From NCBI GenBank assembly GCA_027313705.1, contig DAHVDE010000098.1, forward strand, positions 1 through 51,533: a stretch of DNA of 51,533 nucleotides. The letters run 5' to 3'. The position numbers and the translations under genes were made by a program. Positions 34,195-43,167 of the stretch are shown here, in pieces. Numbering within the stretch: the first letter of the stretch is position 1; every line of letters begins with the position of its first letter. Source of the stretch: Actinomycetota bacterium. Lineage in GTDB: Bacteria; Actinomycetota; Actinomycetes; Streptosporangiales; Streptosporangiaceae. Below the pieces are notes generated by a model. That model was not told where the DNA came from, did no database searches, and was given only the letters and a program-made list of their open reading frames with translations.

Positions 34195-34406
34195 GGCGGG
34201 GCGGGCCTGTTCCAGAACACCCGCCCCGCGACCGACGGCACGCTCACCATCGGCACCGCCGCGTCACGGCCAGGCGACGCGATCTCCTTCACCACCCGCC
34301 GCGACCTCATCATCATCGTGACCGCAAACTCAGTCGACTACCCGCCCTCAACCAGGGCAACTGCAGCCCGCTCCGCATCGAGTTCAACCCGCAAACCACA
34401 CCATGA
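34195..34406 (+). pseudogene. Frameshifted DUF1989-like fragment
   Basis: One frame reads LFQNTRPATDGTLTIGTAAS then RPGDAISFTTRRDLIIIVTA and NSVDYPP. One base later the neighbouring frame continues LNQGNCSPLRIEFNPQTTP to TGA 34404-34406. The GD.I.F...DL..V.....D.P..N......P..I pattern resembles the C-terminal half of DUF1989 (urea-carboxylase-associated) proteins. The N-terminal half is missing and a frameshift splits the rest. Confidence 0.45.
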
Positions 34407-34844
34407 GAGCCGTGCCCGACAACCGCGTCCTCCCGCAACGCGGCTGGCAAGTCATCAATCGTGATCTCGGAGCGCGTCGTTTCAGATGATGCCGTCGTCG
34501 GCCAACTGCCGCAGCGCCCGCTCGCCGGGCCCCATGTGACCATAGGCCGATTCCAGGTCACCATCGGTCAGCTGGGGCAGCCGGCCCGGCAGCACTTCAT
34601 GGCCGCCCGCCATACCGGCCGGCACGCAGTCGTCATCGGTGTCGTGGCCGGTCTGGTGCTCACGGCTGCGGTGATCCTGCATCTCGGCTAGCGGCGCAGG
34701 GCTGCATTCGTGTTCGGCCACGTCATCCCCCATCTGCTGTTATCGCAGCTTAATCGATAGAGCACACGGACGTCTATGTATCACATGACACGCCTGGCCT
34801 GCCTTGGCGTGGTAGCGGGGCCATGGCCGCCTACAGTCAGTCGG
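34407..34844. other. Short region with small ambiguous ORFs
   Basis: One plus-strand frame (ending TAG 34689-34691) finishes in a hydrophobic stretch, HAVVIGVVAGLVLTAAVIL, which could be a tiny membrane protein. The minus strand has an 83-residue acidic frame (34482-34733) over the same bases. Both have high-GC third positions, and I cannot choose between them. The remainder up to the GntR start is AT-richer and likely carries its promoter. Confidence 0.35.
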
Positions 34845-35090
34845 GTGACCATTGATCCGCTGGGCGAGACGCCGGTGTACGTGCAGCTGGCGGACATCTT
34901 GCGGGCGCGGATCGCCAGCGGGGAGTTGCAGCCTAACCGACCGATCCCGTCGCTGGTCACCTTGCAGCAGGAGTACGGGATCGCGCGCGGCACAGCAGCC
35001 AAGGCCGTCAAGAAGCTGGTAGGCGAGAAGCTGGTGAAGATCGTTCCTGGCCGCGGCGCGTACGTCACCGCCCGCTCACCTCAGTCGTAG
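34845..35090 (+). CDS. Minimal GntR-family regulator (second copy)
   Basis: This 81-residue protein is close in layout to the GntR at 345-572. TPVYVQLADILRARIASGEL is helix 1, then IPSLVTLQQEYGIARGTAAK, AVKKLVGEKLVKIVPGRGAY and VTA cover the wing. There is no effector domain. GTG 34845 (GTGACCATTGATCCG) is chosen; upstream residues do not belong to the family. Such proteins often regulate integrative-element genes in actinomycetes; its target is unknown. The two short GntR proteins in the window probably come from separate acquisitions. Confidence 0.78.
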   Translation: MTIDPLGETPVYVQLADILRARIASGELQPNRPIPSLVTLQQEYGIARGTAAKAVKKLVGEKLVKIVPGRGAYVTARSPQS

Positions 35091-35545
35091 CCGCAGCCCG
35101 CGGTCAGCGCGCGCGTGAGCGTGCCGATAATCTCGGCCAGGTCAAGGCCCGGTCCTCTCCGGCCAGCGGGACCAGGCGGCGGTGCGGCGCGAACTGCCCG
35201 AGGAACTCGGGCTGCATGGACCGGGAGCTGACCGGGTTCGAGTTCTGCGACGTCAGCCAGCTTCGCGGGCGGCTCGAGCTGGGTACCTGGCGGCGGGCGG
35301 AGTCCGCGCTGGCAGCGATGCGGCCGGCCAGGTGCCCGTCGGGGCCCTGGTCGGTGCTGAGCCGCTGGCAGGTGCCGCATCGCCAGGAGAAGGACCGGCC
35401 GTAGCTGCGGGTGAGTCCGGCGGGCCGGCGACGTAGGCGAAGGCTGCGTCGGCGGCGCTGTGGCCTGGCTGGCCCTGGCCGGACGCTGCCGCACAGGTCT
35501 TCGTCAGTGGTGATGTCGCCTGGCTCGGCGGTGCCGTAGAGGCGG
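35091..35545. other. Intergenic region without convincing gene
   Basis: All minus-strand and plus-strand frames are open for long stretches because of GC bias. None shows a family motif, apart from a weak Cys pair (CGTCQRL) in one frame. It may hold the decayed partner gene of the small membrane protein. Confidence 0.4.
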
Positions 35546-35701
35546 CTAGCCGACGAGCCTGGACAGGCCATGCGCAGCGGCGGAGATCAGGTCCAGGCCG
35601 GCGTGGGCCAGGAATGCGGCGCCGCCGGGGTCCTTGATCGCGAAGACGACTAAGACGGCAACGGCGAGGTACCACAAGAAGCTGCGGCGCTGGGGATACA
35701 T
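35546..35701 (-). CDS. Small membrane protein (51 aa)
   Basis: ATG at 35699-35701 (minus) has a very good RBS, ACGGAGG, six bases upstream. The product is MYPQRRSFLWYLAVAVLVVF followed by AIKDPGGAAFLAHAGLDLIS and a short tail ending SRLVG. There is one transmembrane helix (about residues 8-24), then an amphipathic segment. It is a small membrane peptide of a kind found beside actinobacterial mobile-element genes. It is divergent from the XRE regulator at 35889. Function unknown. Confidence 0.65.
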   Translation of the reverse strand: MYPQRRSFLWYLAVAVLVVFAIKDPGGAAFLAHAGLDLISAAAHGLSRLVG

Positions 35702-35888
35702 GAAGAGCCTCCGTAGACTGATCTGGCGAGCCGTGATGGCCTCAGTCCAAGAGTCGGCGATGAGGCATATGGCCGGAAGAATGGCGAGGGATGACGACTC
35801 GCGCGTCACCCCTGGTCACTCTTTCCGCCATTGCGCCCGCGCCGGACACTGAGATTGCGCGATCTCAGCGGGAAAGGCAGTTGCTGCG

Positions 35889-37142
35889 ATGGATGACAGG
35901 CCGGCCTGGGCGCGGCGGATCACCGAGGAACGCGAGGCAAGGAACTGGAACAAGCCCCAGTTCATCGAGGCCATGCGGTTGCACGCGCCGGCGGAACTGC
36001 CGGAAAAGGCGTCGCTGCTGCGGCGAGTGCACGCGTGGGAAAGCGGCGCGTCCTGCCCGGATGATTTCTATAAGCCGGTCATCGCCAAGACGTTCGGGAC
36101 GGTGACGACGGCGATCTGGCCGGTGGCCGGGCACCGGGACGCCGATGCGGAGCTGACCGCGGTGACGGGGATGGACACGGTGGAGATCATCACGCGGCTG
36201 CGGTCCTCCTCGGTGGACGCCGCGACGATGGACGGCCTGCGGATCACGGTGGACCGGTTGTGCAGCGAGTACCCGTACCTGCCGGCGCCGCAGCTCCTGG
36301 TGGAGGGTAACGCGTGGCTGCGGCGGATGATCACGCTGCTGGACGGCAGGCTGACGCTGGGCCAGCACCGGGAGATCCTGGCGATGGCCGGGTGGCTGGC
36401 CGCGCTGGTGGGGTGCGTGCAGTACGACTCGACCGACCGGACCTCGGCGGAAGCGACCCGCAAGGCGGCGTGGAACCTGGGTGAGGAATCAGGCAACGGC
36501 GAGGTGATGGCCTGGTCCCAGGAGATGCGGGCCTGGTTCGCGCTCACCCGCGGGGACTACCGGGGCGTGCTCGATGCCGCGGCTGCCGGGCATTCGGTGG
36601 CGCCTTCCGGGGCCGCCGCGGTGCAGTTGCATGCGCAGAAGGCCAAGGCGTGGGCGCGGATCGGGGACCGGCGCCAAGTCGAGGTCGCGCTGGATCAGGG
36701 GCGGGCTTTGCTGGAGGGGCTGCCGTATCCGGAGAACCTGGATAACCATTTCTGCGTGGACCCTGGAAAGTGGGACTTTTACTCGATGGACTGCTACCGG
36801 ATCCTGGGCGGGCTGGACGCAGGGAGCACGGAAAACAAGCTCGCCGGGGCCTACGCGCGGGAAGTGCTGCGGACCGGGATCGACAGCACCGGGTTCGAGC
36901 GGAGCCCGATGCGCAACGCCGAAGCGCGGGTGACGCTCGGGGTGATCTCGGCGCGGGAAGGGGAACTGGAGCAGGCGCTCGACTACGGGCGGCAGGCCAT
37001 CGGCGGGGACCGGGTGTCGCTGCCCAGCTTGCTGATGGTGTCATCCGAGCTGGCGGGCATCGTAGGCGAACGATACGCCGGGGACGCCGAGGCGGCCGGG
37101 TACCTGGACCAGCTCAGGCACCTGCGGAATCCGGCCGCATAG
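35889..37142 (+). CDS. XRE-type HTH regulator with TPR-like C-terminal domain
   Basis: This 417-residue protein has an N-terminal helix-turn-helix region (AWARRITEEREARNWNKPQF, then LLRRVHAWESGASCPDDFY) followed by an all-helical C-terminal half. That half has the typical layout of actinobacterial transcriptional regulators with TPR-like repeats (ILAMAGWLAALVGCVQYDS, AEATRKAAWNLGEESGN, REGELEQALDYGRQA). These proteins often sense a metabolite or peptide and act locally. It is divergent from the small membrane protein, so the 35702-35888 gap probably holds both promoters. Confidence 0.82.
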   Translation: MDDRPAWARRITEEREARNWNKPQFIEAMRLHAPAELPEKASLLRRVHAWESGASCPDDFYKPVIAKTFGTVTTAIWPVAGHRDADAELTAVTGMDTVEIITRLRSSSVDAATMDGLRITVDRLCSEYPYLPAPQLLVEGNAWLRRMITLLDGRLTLGQHREILAMAGWLAALVGCVQYDSTDRTSAEATRKAAWNLGEESGNGEVMAWSQEMRAWFALTRGDYRGVLDAAAAGHSVAPSGAAAVQLHAQKAKAWARIGDRRQVEVALDQGRALLEGLPYPENLDNHFCVDPGKWDFYSMDCYRILGGLDAGSTENKLAGAYAREVLRTGIDSTGFERSPMRNAEARVTLGVISAREGELEQALDYGRQAIGGDRVSLPSLLMVSSELAGIVGERYAGDAEAAGYLDQLRHLRNPAA

Positions 37143-37347
37143 CGGCTGTCTTCGGAGCCGATGGCGCGCAGCGCCGCTTCCGATAGTGATGTCACTGAAC
37201 GGGCACCAGGCCATCGGTGAAGAGTTCTTAGTCTGGCGAGCCCTTTTTCCGTGCCAGCCGCATCAGCCGGCCTGCCGCCGGGCGGGTTCTTCAGCAGGAA
37301 TTGGGCGCCCATTTCGCTGCCGTCTTGTCTCCGCTTGCTGACCCAGC

Positions 37348-37533
37348 GCCGGCGTCATCATCCCGAAGTCGGTCCGCAAGGAGCGCATGGCAGAAGGCAT
37401 GGACATCTTCGACTTCGAACTGACGGCCGATCAGATGGCTGGCATCGCGACGACGGGCGCCGACAGGTCGCTGTTCTTCGATCATCTCGCCCCCGAGGCC
37501 GCCGTTCGCGCAGGCCAGCGAGCACTGGGCTAG
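37348..37533 (+). pseudogene. C-terminal remnant of an aldo/keto reductase
   Basis: The frame reads AGVIIPKSVRKERMAEGMDI, FDFELTADQMAGIATTGADR, SLFFDHLAPEAAVRAGQRAL and G before TAG 37531-37533. This is the NADP-binding ending (VVIPKSVRPERMAEN..VFDF.L) of the 2,5-diketo-gluconate reductase-type aldo/keto reductases. About 61 residues remain; the barrel and catalytic Tyr/Lys are gone. Confidence 0.8.
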
Positions 37534-37709
37534 TGGCGCAACGAGCACCTCATCCGCCGGTCACCTCACGACGCACGGACGGGGGATCGCCGCCGGATCG
37601 GGCGAGCAGGTAGTTGCCCCGCCATTCGCACTGCTCGGGGTGTCTTGCGGTGAAGTGCGATTGCCGCAAGAATCTTGGCTGCGATATCGCCTTGCCAAAG
37701 GAGAAACCT

Positions 37710-38900
37710 ATGCGTCTTCGGTTTTTGTTCGCGTTCGCGTTCGCGGTCACCCTCGTCGTCGCATTTACTGGCGCGGCGGCTGCGCCACGTGCCAATGCGG
37801 CCGGCCGCGGCCAGTCGCTCTGTATCGCCCACCATGGGCAGGCTTTCATCTGGTACACCGCGAGTTGCACCGGCCATGATGAGCCGGAGATCGACCCGCT
37901 CTCGAACGCGCCTGGTTCGGCTCAGGATCTGACCTGGACGATCGTGCTGCCCACGAACCAGGCCGGAACAGCGGCGGGCCAGGAAGGGCAGGTCGACTCG
38001 GTCGGGCCGACGTTCTGGATCGGCGGCACCGTCACCGACCCGAACAGCTTGTTCAACGAGGCATTCCTTGAACTGCAGTTCTACCCGAACAGCATCGTCA
38101 CGAACTGCAACGCGGGCGGCGGCTACGACGTCACCTATTCGGCGAATACCTATTCGGTGTGCGCGCCGGTCTGGGAGGTCTCTAAGACCGGCAACTCTGA
38201 GTCCGCGGCGTTCAACGGCATGCTCACCGATTCGGCGACCGGCGGGCCGCTGCTGATGCATGCGGGCGACACAATCACCGACCACCAGTACGTGACAGCG
38301 GCCAAGGACGGGATGCACATAACCGTCACCGACCTCACAACTGGCCACTCAGGGACGATCGTCCTGAACAGCAAGGTCGACGGGCCGTTGATGCCGGCCT
38401 TCAGCGTGCAAAAGCTAGGCAACGCGCTCAGCTGGGGCCTCGTCAACGACGCGCCGAACTCGCTGGTCTGGGAGGTCGGCCACACCAGCAACTACACGAC
38501 CCCGGCCGGACAGTTCTGCCTGCCAGGTAGCGCGACGAAGCCGCCCTGCTACTCGTTTAACGTCCCGAGCTGGCTCAAGTTCAGTCCGCTCCAGATCAAG
38601 GGCGTCACCTTCGGTGACGGCAGCGCGGCCAGTTCGTGGGCGACCGTCACGGATACAGGCGGAGAGGCCGAGATCCTCGGTAACTCGTTCGTGGGCCCGA
38701 CGGACTGTTCCGGCTTCGGCGGACCGTTCTGCACCTACCCCTTCTATGCGTTCAACAAGACGCTCAACGCCTTCACGATCGGCGGTGACTACCCCGGCAC
38801 CTCGAACGACTTCGGCCAGGCACAGCAGTTCCAGCAGGCCGAGAACTGCACCAGCCCGCTGGGCGGATACCCGCAGTACTGCGCCACGATCCTGAAGTAG
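37710..38900 (+). CDS. Secreted protein, beta-rich (peptidase G1/eqolisin-like?)
   Basis: This 396-residue protein has a clear Sec signal peptide (MRLRFLFAFAFAVTLVVAFT, then AAAAPRANA with an Ala-rich cleavage site). The mature chain is rich in Thr, Ser, Gly, aromatic residues and Asn, with eight or more Cys, as in secreted beta-sandwich proteins. SVGPTFWIGG and WEVSKTGNSESAAFNG are features, and EAFLELQFYPNS has a conserved acidic/aromatic pattern. Similar secreted proteins are widespread in soil actinomycetes, and some resemble peptidase G1, but I cannot point to the catalytic Gln/Glu pair. The RBS AAAGGAG (37698-37704) fits ATG 37710. It stands alone. Confidence 0.65.
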   Translation: MRLRFLFAFAFAVTLVVAFTGAAAAPRANAAGRGQSLCIAHHGQAFIWYTASCTGHDEPEIDPLSNAPGSAQDLTWTIVLPTNQAGTAAGQEGQVDSVGPTFWIGGTVTDPNSLFNEAFLELQFYPNSIVTNCNAGGGYDVTYSANTYSVCAPVWEVSKTGNSESAAFNGMLTDSATGGPLLMHAGDTITDHQYVTAAKDGMHITVTDLTTGHSGTIVLNSKVDGPLMPAFSVQKLGNALSWGLVNDAPNSLVWEVGHTSNYTTPAGQFCLPGSATKPPCYSFNVPSWLKFSPLQIKGVTFGDGSAASSWATVTDTGGEAEILGNSFVGPTDCSGFGGPFCTYPFYAFNKTLNAFTIGGDYPGTSNDFGQAQQFQQAENCTSPLGGYPQYCATILK

Positions 38901-39048
38901 AGCGCGCAACTGAGGAATCCGATGGCGGGGGCGCAGGAGCCAGAGCTCGCCGTTCCCGCCATCGGATTGCGCCGCACTGGGCTGGCTGCCGCTGAGTTCC
39001 GCGCGTGCGGCCTGACCACCGGACAGCGGGTCCGGCGGGTCCGGCGGC

Positions 39049-39690
39049 TCAACTCGGGGCGGGGACCGGGCCGATGAGCAGGCGCAGGCCAAGCTCTGCC
39101 GCGTCCAGGTCAACGAGGTCGCGGTTGCGTTCGGCCCACCGACCGGATGCGAGGTCGTCACGGAGGTTGTGCGCTGCGCGCTGCTCGGCGTCCGGCCCGA
39201 CTCTGGCCCAGATCGATGTTCCGCGGCGGACGTGCTCGTCCAGGTATGCCGCGGGCCGACGCCAGTAGGCCTCGTAGAAACCGTCGGCGCAGTTCCACGG
39301 GATGGGCACCGCTTCGGTCCGGGCTCCGATCGCGCGGGCCAGTTCGGCCAGCGAGGGGCGGCCGGCGACAAGGCCGGCGAACTCGGGCAGGTAGTCGCGG
39401 TTCAGCCAGAAGAGATCGGGGTCGCTGGCGTCGTAGGTGAACACCACCACGCGGCGGGCGACGCGCCGCATCTCGCGCAGGCCAGCGATCGGGTCCTGCC
39501 AGTGGTGGATGGTGGCAAAGGCCATCGCGGCGTCGAAGGACTGGTTCTCGAACGGAAGGCTTTCCGCGACGGCATCGACGCACGGTGCTGCGCCTGCGGG
39601 GCGCTGCGCCCGCATGACCGCCGAGGGTTCCACCGCGGTGACGGCAGCTCGTTCCGGCAGCAGGATCCGCCCGTCGCTGCCCGGGTCCTT
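39049..39690 (-). pseudogene. 5'-truncated class I SAM-dependent methyltransferase
   Basis: The translation contains VTAVEPSAVMRAQRPAGAAP, AESLPFENQSFDAAMAFATI and HHWQDPIAGLREMRRVARR, the post-motif-I, motif II and motif III parts of small-molecule methyltransferases. The glycine-rich SAM-binding motif I (VLDVGAGTG) is missing. Upstream sequence (DPGSDGRILLPERAAVTA) replaces it, and the stop of the adjacent LLM gene lies there. A rearrangement has therefore removed the first about 40 residues. A product could be translated from an internal start but would not bind SAM normally. Confidence 0.65.
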
Positions 39691-40570
39691 AGCCGGCGTG
39701 TCTTCCCGTCAGACCCAGCACAGCGGCCGCTGCGGTGAGAGCCTCGATGTGGCCGTCCACGCCGCCGAGCCTGGCACCCATCGTGTTGATCGACACGTGC
39801 GAGGCTCCGGCGCCCTGCCAGCGCCCGACATCTTCGCCGATCCCGTCCGCGCGATCGGCGCCCCAGCTCACCCGGCCTTCCATGCCGATCCAGGACGGGT
39901 CGCGGCCCGCCTCGGCCGCGGCCTGGTCGATGATCGCTCTCGCCTCATCAAGCTGAGGGCCAGGCGGCACCTGCGGGAACCAGCCGTCGGCCAGCTGACC
40001 CGCCCGGACATAGGCCGGCCGCGTCCGGGCACCGAACCAGACCGGGATCGGCCGCTGGACCGGCAGCGGCGCCAGACCGGCAGCGGTCACGGTTTCATAG
40101 CTGCCCGTGAACGTGACCGACCGCTCGGTCCACAGCCGACGCAGCAATTCGACCTGCTCGCCCATCCGCCGTCCGCGGTCGTCGAAGCTCTTGCCCAGCG
40201 CCTCATACTCCACCGCGTTCCAGCCGAGCCCGACGCCGAGCCGGAACCTGCCGCCGGTCAGCAGGTCCACCTCGGCGGCCTGTTTCGCGACCAGCGCGGT
40301 CTGCCGCTGCGGCAAGATGATGACGCCCGTAACGAGTTCCAGTGGCGTCAGCGCCGCCAGGAAACCGTAGAGCACGAACGGCTCGTGAAAAGTCGCGCGG
40401 ATGTCGTAAGGGCCATCCCAGCCCTCGTGAACCTCCGGATCGGCACCGAGCACGTGATCGTAGGCAAGCACATGACTGAACCCGAGCCCGCTGACCGCCA
40501 GCGCAAAGGCGCGGACAGCGCCTGCATCTGCACCGATCTCGGTCTGCGGAAACACCACACCGACATCCAC
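39689..40570 (-). CDS. LLM class F420-dependent oxidoreductase
   Basis: This 293-residue LLM-fold protein has SGLGFSHVLAYDHVLGADPE, VTGVIILPQRQTALVAKQAA, EVDLLTGGRFRLGVGLGWNA and VEYEALG. IPVWFGARTRPAYVRAGQLA completes the set. These segments are typical of the actinobacterial TIGR03619-like F420-dependent group. The start is GTG 40570. It is followed (in transcription) by the truncated methyltransferase. Its substrate is not evident. It is a different subgroup from the LLM gene at 29054. Confidence 0.87.
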   Translation of the reverse strand: MDVGVVFPQTEIGADAGAVRAFALAVSGLGFSHVLAYDHVLGADPEVHEGWDGPYDIRATFHEPFVLYGFLAALTPLELVTGVIILPQRQTALVAKQAAEVDLLTGGRFRLGVGLGWNAVEYEALGKSFDDRGRRMGEQVELLRRLWTERSVTFTGSYETVTAAGLAPLPVQRPIPVWFGARTRPAYVRAGQLADGWFPQVPPGPQLDEARAIIDQAAAEAGRDPSWIGMEGRVSWGADRADGIGEDVGRWQGAGASHVSINTMGARLGGVDGHIEALTAAAAVLGLTGRHAG

Positions 40571-40818
40571 GGCTGGCAGCCTACCCTCACCAGGCCGTGA
40601 CGCTCGCCCAGTGGAACAGCTTCTGCACCAGCGGGGTCGGCGAGTTCGCCCAGGCGTTCTCCAAGGCCGCTGCCCGGCGTCTGGCGCGACCTGACGACGC
40701 CTTGTCCGGCGCGGCCTTCAAACGGACCAGGTTCATCCAGCCAGCAAGCACCAGCGACATGACCGGCCAGGCCGGCTCTGGAGCAGGACACGGCGCACCC
40801 CACGCCTGGCCGGCTTGG
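40571..40818. other. Intergenic/degraded region
   Basis: No gene with family support is visible. A minus-strand frame ends in ALENAWANSPTPLVQKLFHW but has no clear start, RBS or family. Confidence 0.4.
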
Positions 40819-41286
40819 TTACAGCGGATCAGCGACCGCGTCGGTAGCCGCTTGCCCTGACGTAGCTGCTGCCTCCAGGCCGGCCCGCGGTGGTCCTCGG
40901 GTATTGCCGCCGACGTTGTCGGCGAGGCGGTCGAGGACCTCACTGAGCTTTTCCAGATCGGGCTGGTCAATGCCATGCCGCAGCCGACGGTCGAAGCTGA
41001 CGGCGGCGTCACGAAGGCGAAGGAACAGGATATTGCCGACGTCATTTATCTCGATTATATGGATTCGCCGGTTGCCTGGGTCGCGACGACGGGTGAGGAG
41101 CCCGTCGTTCTCCATCGCGTTGAGGTGATGGGTGATCGTGGCTTCGCGCAGGCCGACCGCTTCGGCGAGCTCACGCTGGGTGGCGCGGGGGTTGATCTTC
41201 AGGTTGAGCAGCACGAGCCACATCGGCAGTGAGCCCCCGGCTTCGGCCAGGGTCTCGTCGAAGGCACGGCCCACTTCCCTCGCCAC
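40819..41286 (-). CDS. MarR-family winged-helix regulator
   Basis: This 155-residue protein has SLPMWLVLLNLKINPRATQR, ELAEAVGLREATITHHLNAM and ENDGLLTRRRDPGNRRIHII, the MarR HTH and wing. A C-terminal dimerisation helix follows (RLRHGIDQPDLEKLSEVLDR). GTG 41286 starts VAREVGRAFDETLAEAGG. MarR proteins usually have about 10-15 more residues before this, and the sequence upstream belongs to a truncated SDR on the other strand. The N-terminus may thus be slightly truncated by the same rearrangement. It probably functions if that helix is dispensable. Confidence 0.7.
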   Translation of the reverse strand: MAREVGRAFDETLAEAGGSLPMWLVLLNLKINPRATQRELAEAVGLREATITHHLNAMENDGLLTRRRDPGNRRIHIIEINDVGNILFLRLRDAAVSFDRRLRHGIDQPDLEKLSEVLDRLADNVGGNTRGPPRAGLEAAATSGQAATDAVADPL

Positions 41287-41295
41287 CCGGTTGAT

Positions 41296-41991
41296 GCGGA
41301 GGCCGCCGCGGCTCTCGCCGCCAATGGGGTGGCAGTGGCGGTGGCGGGCCGCGACGAGGAAGCACTGGCCCAGGTGACCGGGTCTATCGAGCGCGGCGGC
41401 GGTCAGGCGATGTGGGTGGCCGCCGACTGCACGGTTGCCAGCGAGGTGGACAGCATGGCTGAGGAGGTGGCCGACAGGTTCGGTCCAGCCCACATCCTGG
41501 CAACGTTCGCCGGCGGGAATGGCATGCCGGTGCCGACCTGCCAGGAAACCGCGGCGCACTGGCGTGAGATTCTCGAAGCGGATCTCACCTCAGCGTTCCT
41601 GACCGTGCACGCCTTCCTGCCGCAGATGATCGAACAGGGCCGCGGCACGATCATCACGATGTCCTCAGCGGCGGCCAGGCAGGCGGCCAGGTCCGCTGCT
41701 GGTTACGCGGCGGCCAAGGCCGGAGTGATCGCGTTTACCCGGCACCTGGCCGGCGAGTTCGCCAGTCAGGGAATCAGGGCCAACTGCGTCGCTCCTTCGG
41801 CGATAGAAAACGATCGGATGCGTACCTGGATGACCGCCGAGCAGCGCGGTGATCTTGGGCGCGAATTCCCGCTTGGCAGGCTCGGCCAGCCCGCTGACGT
41901 CGCCTCAGCGACGCTGTTCCTAGCGTCGGAGGCGTCATCATGGATCACAGGGACCACGCTCGACATCGCCGGCGGAAAGGTCATGCTATGA
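41296..41991 (+). pseudogene. 5'-truncated short-chain dehydrogenase/reductase
   Basis: The frame reads AAALAANGVAVAVAGRDEEA, then an internal part with ILATFAGGNGMPVP and the catalytic region MSSAAARQAARSAAGYAAAK (Ser...YxxxK) and AGVIAFTRHLAGEF. It ends with the normal C-terminus SSWITGTTLDIAGGKVML. The N-terminal Rossmann TGxxxGIG motif is absent; the sequence begins directly with helix/strand 2. It therefore lacks the NAD(P)-binding glycine motif and is probably inactive. It is head-to-head with the MarR gene. Confidence 0.75.
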
Positions 41992-42028
41992 CCGCGCCGG
42001 GAGGCGGCGTGGCCGCCAGGGCGGCACG

Positions 42029-42876
42029 GGGACTGCGGGCGTGATGGGTGGCAGGCTCCTGTCCAACATGAGCCACCAGGCGACCTACCTCGGCGACTTC
42101 GACCATGCCGTCCAGCTTGCCTGGGCCGCCCAGGAAGGCGCCAAGAATGCCGCCAGCGCGACCACCATGTCGATGTTCCTGGCCATGGAAGCCCGCGCGC
42201 ACGCCGGGAACGGCGACGACGACGCCTGCTCACGCGCGTTCGCCGAGTCCGAGCGCTTCCCGCCATGACCGGCCACGCCCTATCGCTCTACGGCTCATCC
42301 CACCTGCGCTCGGCCATACTCGCCGCCCGCGCCGCGAAAACCACCGGCCCCGGCAGCGCCCAGGACGCATGGGCGCACATCGACGCCGCCAGCCACGTCG
42401 CGGCGCGGATCGGCACAGACAGGAACGACTACGGCCTGGCATTCGGACCCTCCAACGTCGCCCAGCACGCTGTCGCCGTCGCCGTCGAACTCGAGGACGG
42501 CCACGGGGCCGTCCGGCGCGGGCTGACCGTCACTCTCAGCGCGGCCGGACCGCCAGTCCGGCGCGGTCACCACTACATCGACCTGGCCCGCGGTTACGTC
42601 CTCGCCGAGGACTACGCCGGCGGCTTGCGCTGCCTGCAAAGAGCCCGCAAGATCGCTCCCCAGCAAACCCGGCACCACCCGATGGTCCGCGAAACCGTCC
42701 TGTCCATCGCCACCGCCCGCCGGAGACGCGAAGAACTCAGCCTCTTCGCATCCTGGCTCGGCATCGGCTCACCATCCAGTCGCCAGCCTCCACATTCACG
42801 CAGGCTCATCGCCCCGAAAACTCTCGCGGCGTGCATCCGGCTTGCCAGCCGCGTCCGACCCAGGCGATCCTGGTAG
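42029..42876 (+). pseudogene. Fragments of XRE/TPR-type regulators
   Basis: Two overlapping pieces are present. The first (42029-42268) reads RLLSNMSHQATYLGDFDHAV, QLAWAAQEGAKNAASATTMS and MFLAMEARAHAGNGDDDAC. The second (42265-42876) reads AWAHIDAASHVAARIGTDRN, DYGLAFGPSNVAQHAVAVAV and ARKIAPQQTRHHPMVRETVL. Both are C-terminal TPR-like parts of regulators such as the one at 35889, and both lack the HTH. The second piece could be translated (203 residues) but has no DNA-binding domain. Confidence 0.6.
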
Positions 42877-42885
42877 GATGAAGGT

Positions 42886-43167
42886 ATGACTACTTCGGCT
42901 AAGCGTAAGGTCTCGGTCACACTCGACGCGGACCTTGTCGAGGCGGTGGAGGCCGACGCCGGCGTGACGCTGTCGGCGGAGGTGAACTCGGCGCTGCGCG
43001 CGGAGTTCACCAGGCGCAAGCGGCAGCAGGCTCTCGCGGATCTTCTCGACAATCTGGCGGGCGAGCGAGGCAGGCTCGACACGCCGGAAGACGAGGCTGA
43101 GATCGCGCGGTACATGCGCCTGCTCGGCGGGATGGCAGAAGAACCCGCCCGGCGGCAGGCCGGCTGA
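42886..43167 (+). CDS. Antitoxin (VapB/CopG-like)
   Basis: This 93-residue protein starts KRKVSVTLDADLVEAVEADA, typical of ribbon-helix-helix or CopG-like antitoxins. A charged helical tail follows (SALRAEFTRRKRQQALADLL, then AEIARYMRLLGGM). It lies directly before, and overlaps by one base (TGATG) with, a PIN-domain toxin gene, so it is the antitoxin of this pair. Such antitoxins repress their own promoter. Confidence 0.82.
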   Translation: MTTSAKRKVSVTLDADLVEAVEADAGVTLSAEVNSALRAEFTRRKRQQALADLLDNLAGERGRLDTPEDEAEIARYMRLLGGMAEEPARRQAG

